Assembly (NCBI GenBank): GCA_964521425.1
Contig: CAZFRO010000006.1
Coordinates: forward strand, 1-64,000
Source: Joyebacterum sp964521425
GTDB lineage: Bacteria; Joyebacterota; Joyebacteria; Joyebacterales; Joyebacteraceae
Direction of reading: 5' to 3'
DNA length: 64,000 bases
Shown here: positions 58,695-64,000 of the stretch, piece after piece
Position numbering within the stretch: the stretch's first letter is position 1
How the letters are laid out: every line of letters begins with the position of its first letter
Translations under genes and position numbers: made by a program
The notes under the pieces: generated by a model
Databases searched by the model: none
Told to the model about the DNA's origin: nothing
The model's input: the letters and a program-made list of their open reading frames with translations, nothing else

Positions 58695-61148
58695 ATGAAC
58701 CGAAGTCGGATCCTGCTGAGCGCCGTTGTGCTCCTCATACTGTTCGCGACGGGGCCGGCGGCGGAGGCAGACGAGCGGGGGTTCGCCCTCGTATACACTG
58801 ACCCGACCGTGCGGGAGATTAGCGGTGGGCAGACTGCGGCCTTCGACATCATCTACGACGGAAGCGATGTCACGGAAGGGCTGAGGGGCTATCACCTCGA
58901 GATCAGCTTCAATCCTGCGCTCGTCTATGTCGATGATGTAGCCGTGGACATTGTGGAGGGGAGCTTCCTCACGGACGTGGGATCGACGGCGTTCTTCGCT
59001 GTCGATGTATCACCCGGTGTTGTTGTGATCGATGGGGCAATCCTGGGAGATACAACGGGAGCGTTCGGCGCGGGGGATCTCTTCTCGATCACGTTCACCG
59101 GGCAGCCCACGGGAGACGGCGTCACCCTTGTTCAGTTCACGGACATAGTCTTGCGTGACCAGGACAATTTTCCAATCGGTGCAACTGCCGTGGTGGGGAT
59201 CATCGTGCTGGACAATACGCCGCCGAATGTCCCGGTCCTCGATCCGGAGCCGGAATTCACTCTGGGCACGATCAACCGCGTCTCCTGGTCAAACGAGAGT
59301 GCGTCCGGGGCAGTAGGCTACTGCGTTGAGGCGTCGGAGACTCCCGACTTCGCAGTCATCGTGGGTACAAGTGGTTGTACACCCTTCACGTGGTACAACT
59401 TCACAGAGCTCAATGACGACCAGATCTACTATTTCCGGGTGAAGTGCAGGGACGCTCTCTGGAACATGTCTGACTGGTCGGACGCCGAGTATTCTACCCA
59501 GGATGACTCCGCTCCGTACAGTGAGGCCGGTCCCTTGGATCCCTACTACAACACTGTGGTTCTGAGCATCCCGTACACCAGCGGCGATGTCACGAGCGGT
59601 GTTGATTTCGTCAGGCTCTTCTATCGCGTGGATGGGGGAACGTGGACCCAGCACGGCGGCACGTACACAGCAAGTCCGATAGGTTTTGCAGCATCGGGGG
59701 AGGGCATCTACGATTTCTACACGCGGGCGACCGACAACGTCGAGAACGTTGAGATGGCCCCGACGCTGCCCGACTGCACGACCGAGGTGGACCTCACGCC
59801 CCCGGCTGCCGTGGTCGACATGGAGACGTTGCCGGGGCACAACCGGATTCATCTCTCCTGGACCGTTCCGACAACGCGCGATGCGCCCATTGAGGGGACC
59901 CTCATCATGAAGAAGGCCTGGGGCACAGGCGCCTATCCTGAGTACGACGATTGGGGGACTCCCGCCGGCTATCCGGGCAACCCTACCGACGGGACCGTTG
60001 TGGCCTTCGTTCCCGGAACCGGAGCACGGACCTACGACGATGAGACCTTCACCGACGCGACCAGGAACGTCTACTACTACACGGCGTTCGCTCGCGATGC
60101 CGCCGGGAACTATTCAGTGGCAGCCACGAGCGCGCAGGACCGTTCGACTTCGTACTGGCTCGCCGACGTGGATGAGATGACTGGGACCCCGGGCGTGTAC
60201 GATGGCAACGTCGATTTCTACGACAAGATCATCCTTTCGGATTCCTACGACACTCAATATGGGGACACATACTACGAGCCGGAGATGGACGTCGGGCCGA
60301 CAGACGACTGGAGCCGGTTCGGCATACCGTTGACGGACGACGCTATCGATTTCGAAGATCTCATGATCGTGGCGATGAACTACGACCGGGTGGATCCCTT
60401 GGGCAAGGTGGTAGCGCACGACCTCGCTGGAGGAGATCCGCTCGGTCCGTTGTCGCTGGTCCTGGCCACGATCAGTGCAGGCACAGAGTCGGGAGCCGAC
60501 GTGATCGTTGTCTTGGCGCTCGAGGGCAACTGCGCTGAGGTGAAGGGGCTCTCTGCCGAACTCACATATGACCCAGGAACGCTCGAACTCGTTGGTGTTG
60601 AACCGTCCGATGCGCTGTCGGACTGGGGTGATGATATCTTCTTCTACTGGGCCGAGAGGCCGGGTGGCGGGCTCCGGATCGACATAGCATCTCTCGGTAC
60701 CGACGTGGCGATAGGAGGTTCAGGACCGTTGGCGGAACTGCGGTTCCGTGCTGTGGTGGTCGATCAAGTCGAAGTCGGCTTCGCCCGTGCAAAGCTCCGC
60801 GGAATCGATAACGGGCAACTCGAGTGTCGCCTTCTCGCTGTCGGCGCAGGTTCGGAAGAAGCGGCGGGAGATGTGATAGCCCTCGCTCAGAACATCCCGA
60901 ACCCGTTTAACCCGGTGACGATGATCGCATTCGACGTGCCCAGGGAGGCTCGCGTATCGCTCTCGGTCTACTCAGTGTCGGGGCGGCGCCTGGCTCGACT
61001 CGTGGAGGGTGTCTGCGGCGCTGGCCGACACACGGCCGCATGGGACGGCAAGGACGATAACGGCGTAGAGGCGAGCAGCAGCGTCTATTTCTACGTGCTT
61101 GAGGTCGGCGAAGTGAGACTCGAGAAGAGAATGGTTCTCATGAGGTAG
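58695..61148 (+). CDS. secreted protein with two cohesin-like domains, a dockerin-like region and FlgD-like C-terminus
   Basis: An 817-residue exported protein starting at ATG 58695, where a signal peptide begins (MNRSRILLSAVVLLILFATG); the open frame reaches back to 58578 over the previous gene. Domains: cohesin-like 1 (about 30-170; GYHLEISFNPALVYVDD), FN3/Ig-like parts (about 175-480), a dockerin-like region (about 485-575; GNVDFYDKIILSDSYD, DFEDLMIVAMNYD), cohesin-like 2 (about 580-715) and a FlgD-like end (NIPNPFNPVTMIAFDVP). The plan repeats the C-terminal half of the giant beta-helix protein, showing duplication. Cohesin and dockerin modules in one chain could allow self-assembly. Confidence 0.78.
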   Translation: MNRSRILLSAVVLLILFATGPAAEADERGFALVYTDPTVREISGGQTAAFDIIYDGSDVTEGLRGYHLEISFNPALVYVDDVAVDIVEGSFLTDVGSTAFFAVDVSPGVVVIDGAILGDTTGAFGAGDLFSITFTGQPTGDGVTLVQFTDIVLRDQDNFPIGATAVVGIIVLDNTPPNVPVLDPEPEFTLGTINRVSWSNESASGAVGYCVEASETPDFAVIVGTSGCTPFTWYNFTELNDDQIYYFRVKCRDALWNMSDWSDAEYSTQDDSAPYSEAGPLDPYYNTVVLSIPYTSGDVTSGVDFVRLFYRVDGGTWTQHGGTYTASPIGFAASGEGIYDFYTRATDNVENVEMAPTLPDCTTEVDLTPPAAVVDMETLPGHNRIHLSWTVPTTRDAPIEGTLIMKKAWGTGAYPEYDDWGTPAGYPGNPTDGTVVAFVPGTGARTYDDETFTDATRNVYYYTAFARDAAGNYSVAATSAQDRSTSYWLADVDEMTGTPGVYDGNVDFYDKIILSDSYDTQYGDTYYEPEMDVGPTDDWSRFGIPLTDDAIDFEDLMIVAMNYDRVDPLGKVVAHDLAGGDPLGPLSLVLATISAGTESGADVIVVLALEGNCAEVKGLSAELTYDPGTLELVGVEPSDALSDWGDDIFFYWAERPGGGLRIDIASLGTDVAIGGSGPLAELRFRAVVVDQVEVGFARAKLRGIDNGQLECRLLAVGAGSEEAAGDVIALAQNIPNPFNPVTMIAFDVPREARVSLSVYSVSGRRLARLVEGVCGAGRHTAAWDGKDDNGVEASSSVYFYVLEVGEVRLEKRMVLMR

Positions 61149-61262
61149 GGTCATTCCTGACCGCTCTTGGGGATGGCTCGCGGGAAGGTCCGGGCGGTAA
61201 CCTCAATTACGGGCTCGCGGTTTCGTCCGGACCGACTCTCTACACAACGGGGATGGCACGCC

Positions 61263-62066
61263 ATGACGATGTGGACTGCACGACTGGCTGCGGCGCTTGT
61301 TCTGTCGACGGTGATGTCTGCGCATGCCGCCCCGACGGTCTTTGTGCATCCCGCGGAGTTCCTTGTTGAACCGGGAGCGGAGTTCTCAATGAGTATCAGG
61401 GTTGACGCCGGAGCGGACACGGTGACCTGTTTTCTTGTGGAGTTTCAGTTCGATCCTTCTGTGCTCGAACTCGTCTCTGCAGAGGAAGGTAGCCTGTTCA
61501 CGAAGTGTGGGTACGGGACAATGTATCACTGGGACGCCTCTGATTCCGGTTACCACTCGTGGAATGATGTCACGCTAGGGCACGACGCCTACGTGCTCTG
61601 TCCTGGCGAACTCGTCAATCTGGAGTTCACGTCGGTGGGTGAAGGTGTGACCCCGATCGAGATTCTCCACGCAGACCTCAGGGATATCCGCCGCGATCCC
61701 ATTCTACCGCTCTTCACCGAATCGGCGCTCGTGGCGGTCGTACCCGGTACCGGCATTCCAGAGAACAGTGGCGGAGGAAACATGAGCCTCTCCGCCGTGC
61801 CTAACCCCAGCATCGGCGAAACAGAGTTCCGCTTCCGACTGCCCGGCTCCGCACGAGCCGCCTCTCTGAGCATCTACGACGTCGCCGGGAGAGTGGTCTG
61901 GAAATTCGGTCCCATCGAAACCACGCACGTGGGAAATGTCATGTGGCGGGGGTGCGATGCCGGCGGCGCGCCGGTGCCATCCGGAGTGTACCTTGTGGAG
62001 TTTCGCGCGGACCTCCTTCACGGCAGAGAGGTCGTGGATAGAAGTAAGATCGTGATATCGCGATAA
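61263..62066 (+). CDS. secreted cohesin-domain protein with FlgD-like C-terminus (paralogue)
   Basis: A 267-residue exported protein; ATG 61263 begins the signal peptide MTMWTARLAAALVLSTVMSAHAA, while the upstream open frame to 61167 is not signal-like. Residues about 24-160 form a cohesin-like domain with FQFDPSVLELVSAEEGSLF, nearly the same phrase as in the gene at 57797. A FlgD-like module follows from about 176 (AVPNPSIGETEFRFRLPG...GAPVPSGVYLVEF). The pair arose by duplication around the gene at 58695. Confidence 0.75.
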   Translation: MTMWTARLAAALVLSTVMSAHAAPTVFVHPAEFLVEPGAEFSMSIRVDAGADTVTCFLVEFQFDPSVLELVSAEEGSLFTKCGYGTMYHWDASDSGYHSWNDVTLGHDAYVLCPGELVNLEFTSVGEGVTPIEILHADLRDIRRDPILPLFTESALVAVVPGTGIPENSGGGNMSLSAVPNPSIGETEFRFRLPGSARAASLSIYDVAGRVVWKFGPIETTHVGNVMWRGCDAGGAPVPSGVYLVEFRADLLHGREVVDRSKIVISR

Positions 62067-62102
62067 GGGAGAGCACATTGGTCTAGAGCAGAGGAGGTAA
62101 TC

Positions 62103-62648
62103 ATGACTACTGCACGGACAGCCCTCTTCGTTGCGGGGATCGCGTGCGCGGCCCTGCTGGTGGGCGAGCAGGCAGTGGCCGCGCCGACCATCTATGTCAG
62201 TCCACCGCAGACCTACGTCGAGATCGGTGATTCCCTTGAGGTATCCATCTCGATCAATGACGAGCTCGCGGGGCTCACGGGCTACGACTTGTGGATCGAC
62301 TATGATGAGACCCTGATGGACCTCGTGGGCGTCTCTGAAGGGGCTCTTCCTGCCGGGAGCAGCTACGAGACCTTCCTGTACTGGACGGATGACAGCACGC
62401 CGTCTGAAATGGTGCTGATCAACGGCGCCATACTCGGAGGATGGGTGGATGGCCCCGGCGAACTCCTTGTCCTCTCATTCGTAACGCTGGCGGTAGGCAC
62501 CTCGCCGATCATCTTCCACGACGTCGATCTGAGAGATCTGGAGAACAACGCCATACCAGCTACGGCGATCGACGGTACCGTCGTGGTCAGTGAGATCGTT
62601 CCCGTTGAAGAGCGGAGCTGGACGATCATGAAGCTGATGTACAGATAG
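62103..62648 (+). CDS. secreted single-cohesin protein without FlgD-like module
   Basis: A 181-residue exported protein with an excellent AGAGGAGG site five bases before the ATG. The signal peptide ends near AVAAP; one cohesin-like domain follows (TIYVSPPQTYVEIGDSLEV, GYDLWIDYDETLMDLVGVSEGAL, ILGGWVDGPGELLVLSFVTL). It ends soon after the domain with SWTIMKLMYR. It lacks the FlgD-like end of its neighbours, so it may be released, held by another protein, or use the short basic tail for attachment. It is the last gene of the cohesin run. Confidence 0.72.
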   Translation: MTTARTALFVAGIACAALLVGEQAVAAPTIYVSPPQTYVEIGDSLEVSISINDELAGLTGYDLWIDYDETLMDLVGVSEGALPAGSSYETFLYWTDDSTPSEMVLINGAILGGWVDGPGELLVLSFVTLAVGTSPIIFHDVDLRDLENNAIPATAIDGTVVVSEIVPVEERSWTIMKLMYR

Positions 62649-62670
62649 GCCCTGCGAGTCTCTCCGATCA

Positions 62671-62735
62671 CGGGGCGTCACGGTATGTCTCCCTCGCAGC
62701 GTGCTCCGGCGCGATGTCTACCCACTGACGCCCCG
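62671..62735. repeat. 10-base inverted repeat downstream of the cohesin run
   Basis: CGGGGCGTCA at 62671-62680 is exactly complementary to TGACGCCCCG at 62726-62735, 45 bases apart and flanked by GATCA/ATC. It has no T tract. It may be a weak transcription end or a protein site. Confidence 0.45.
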
Positions 62736-62761
62736 ATCCCCAGTCACACGTCTACATACGC

Positions 62762-62790
62762 TTGAGCCCCGCTCCTACATCCGCTAGAAT
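62762..62790 (+). promoter_or_regulatory. sigma70-type promoter giving an apparently leaderless transcript
   Basis: TTGAGC at 62762-62767 and TAGAAT at 62785-62790 are spaced by 17 bases. The -10 box ends seven bases before ATG 62798, so transcription would start at or next to the first base of the start codon. No ribosome-binding site is visible before that ATG, which agrees with leaderless translation. Confidence 0.5.
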
Positions 62791-62797
62791 CAACCAC

Positions 62798-63676
62798 ATG
62801 AGCATCAAAGGCGAACTCGTCCGCGTGCGGGCCGGAGACGGTCTTGAACTCGTCGGCTTCTACGCGTCACCCGAGGGTGGCGCCAAACGCGCGATCCTTC
62901 ACATGCACGGCCTGGCGGGCAACTTCTATGAGAACCGTTTCATCGATTCCATATGCGATGCGGTCGTGGGGAAGGGACTTGCGTTCCTGACCTTCAACAA
63001 CCGCGGACACGACTACCGCTCCGACAATCTGCGGGGAGAGGGTGATCAGACATCCTACTCTGCGGGCGGCACGGCGTGGGACATCTATGATGACTGCATC
63101 CACGACATCGCAGGTTCTGCCGACTTCCTCGCCTCGCGCGGACATAGCGAGATCTACTTCGAGGGGCACAGCCTCGGAGCCTGCAAGATCGTCTACTACC
63201 TGAGCGAGTGTCATGACAAACGCGCCGTGGGAACGGTGCTCATCTCACCTCCGGACATGTTCGCGCTCCAGGATGAGAGGACGGGGGGGCTTCAAGCACT
63301 TGTGGCTGAGGCACGCGGGCACGTCGATGGCGGTAACGGTGACACACTGATGGAGGTGGGCCGCGCCGTTCCGGTGGCGGCGAGCGCGTTTCTGAGCGTC
63401 TATGGCGATTCCCGAAGCGGCGATGTGTTCCCATTTGCGCGGGGCGCCGAAGGCGACTACCAACGGCTGGCATCACTTGCGGTCCCGATGCTCGCAACAT
63501 ACGGTACGCTCGAGGAAGCCGTGACGGTGCCGGTCGAGAACGCCCTGAGCCTGCTGCGCGATGGGGCAACTCAGGCGCCAAGCGTGGAGACCGTCATAAT
63601 CGAGGGTGCGAATCACGCGTACTGGGGGAAGGAAGTCGAGCTGGCCCGCGCGATCGCGGACTTCGTTGAACCGTAG
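62798..63676 (+). CDS. alpha/beta hydrolase
   Basis: A 292-residue cytoplasmic hydrolase-fold protein. The oxyanion-hole region is ILHMHGLAGNFYENRF near residue 30, LTFNNRGHDYRSD near 62 follows and the nucleophile elbow is EGHSLGACKIVYYL near 124 with Ser as catalytic base-pair partner of an expected late histidine (EGANHAYWG near 270). It resembles DUF1749/UPF-type esterases that act on small acyl or peptide substrates; the substrate is unknown. ATG 62798 is chosen over TTG 62762 because the promoter -10 box lies between them. It precedes the hydantoinase gene by 81 bases. Confidence 0.82.
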   Translation: MSIKGELVRVRAGDGLELVGFYASPEGGAKRAILHMHGLAGNFYENRFIDSICDAVVGKGLAFLTFNNRGHDYRSDNLRGEGDQTSYSAGGTAWDIYDDCIHDIAGSADFLASRGHSEIYFEGHSLGACKIVYYLSECHDKRAVGTVLISPPDMFALQDERTGGLQALVAEARGHVDGGNGDTLMEVGRAVPVAASAFLSVYGDSRSGDVFPFARGAEGDYQRLASLAVPMLATYGTLEEAVTVPVENALSLLRDGATQAPSVETVIIEGANHAYWGKEVELARAIADFVEP

Positions 63677-63757
63677 GTGAGCCACAGGTTCCTGCGCCGT
63701 AGCGGAGCACGTCGAACCGGCGCCCTTCACATGTTCGAACAGCAGAAGAGGAAGACG

Positions 63758-64000
63758 ATGGCAGTCATCATCAAGGGAGGAAGGCTTGTCACGGCGATCG
63801 ATTCCTACACCGCCGACCTGTTGGTGGTTGATGGGAAGATCGCCGTGATCGGTGTCGATCTGGCAGTACCTCCCGGTGCAGACGTCTACAACGCCAAGGG
63901 GAAGCTCATCCTTCCCGGTATCATCGACGCGCACGTCCACGTCGACCTCGAACTGAGAGGGCATGCCTCCTCCGGCTTCCGCGCGACGACGCGGGAGGCT
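63758..64000 (+). CDS. dihydropyrimidinase / D-hydantoinase, 5' part
   Basis: The first 81 codons of a cyclic-amide hydrolase that runs off the window. AAGAGGAAG precedes the ATG. The protein starts AVIIKGGRLVTAIDSYTADLLVVDGKI, the small beta-sandwich of the amidohydrolase family, followed by GKLILPGIIDAHVHVDLELRG, whose HVH supplies two metal ligands. This enzyme opens dihydrouracil, the product of PreT/PreA, so it belongs functionally with the genes at 47929-50492. An allantoinase or dihydroorotase is possible because the distinguishing region is cut off. Confidence 0.8.
   Translation, partial: MAVIIKGGRLVTAIDSYTADLLVVDGKIAVIGVDLAVPPGADVYNAKGKLILPGIIDAHVHVDLELRGHASSGFRATTREA

Overview
The window reads as about 64 kb of a high-GC, diderm bacterial chromosome. 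The clue to lineage is a recurring C-terminal module of about 90 residues. It begins with an NPF(N/S)P motif, carries a GR...WDG core and ends in a KMVLM(K/R)-like tail. Modules like this (FlgD-like / type-IX-like) are typical of the FCB superphylum and related candidate phyla such as Eisenbacteria, Krumholzibacteria and Fermentibacteria. That placement is an inference; no rRNA gene or phylogenetic marker is present to settle it. Nearly all genes lie on the plus strand in tightly spaced or overlapping runs.

Region 1 (about 1-16.1 kb) is an exopolysaccharide/capsule locus. It encodes a GT2 glycosyltransferase, a long SLBB outer-membrane export protein, a Wzz-like chain-length protein, an O-antigen-ligase/polymerase-like protein, a Wzx-like flippase and three GT4 glycosyltransferases (two on the minus strand). 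It also holds WecB, a DegT-type aminotransferase, a protein resembling the C-terminal domain of D-glucuronyl C5-epimerase, and a WecA/TagO-type initiating phosphoglycosyltransferase. The epimerase-like gene suggests a uronic-acid polymer.

Region 2 (16.3-21.2 kb) holds pyruvate phosphate dikinase, then a separately promoted group: a 45-residue CXXC membrane peptide, a NapH-like polyferredoxin membrane protein and a Sir2 deacylase.

Region 3 (21.2-47.9 kb) is an alpha-glucan locus built without SusC/SusD or TonB components. It encodes a giant DOMON/glucodextranase-C surface protein, several predicted outer-membrane beta-barrel proteins (one with an N-terminal CBM48 domain), a double-CBM48 lipoprotein, MalF/MalG-like permeases and a sugar-binding lipoprotein without an ATPase gene. 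A glucodextranase-C protein, a CBM48-GH57-CBM48 amylopullulanase-like enzyme and a glycogen-debranching-type glucosidase follow. A VWA membrane protein, a lamin-tail-domain protein and an exported HhH/barrel protein close the run. The simplest model is capture and cleavage of starch- or glycogen-like polymers at the surface, passage through a CBM-bearing barrel, and import by the ABC permease.

Region 4 (47.9-64 kb) starts with preT-preA (pyrimidine reductive catabolism) and ends with the 5' part of a hydantoinase/dihydropyrimidinase gene. Between them lie a decayed GH5 mannanase pseudogene, a 686-base gene-free stretch with a strong terminator and a run of hairpins, and five genes for secreted proteins with cohesin-like domains. 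Two of these also carry dockerin-like domains, which suggests a surface scaffold. An alpha/beta hydrolase with an apparently leaderless promoter precedes the hydantoinase.
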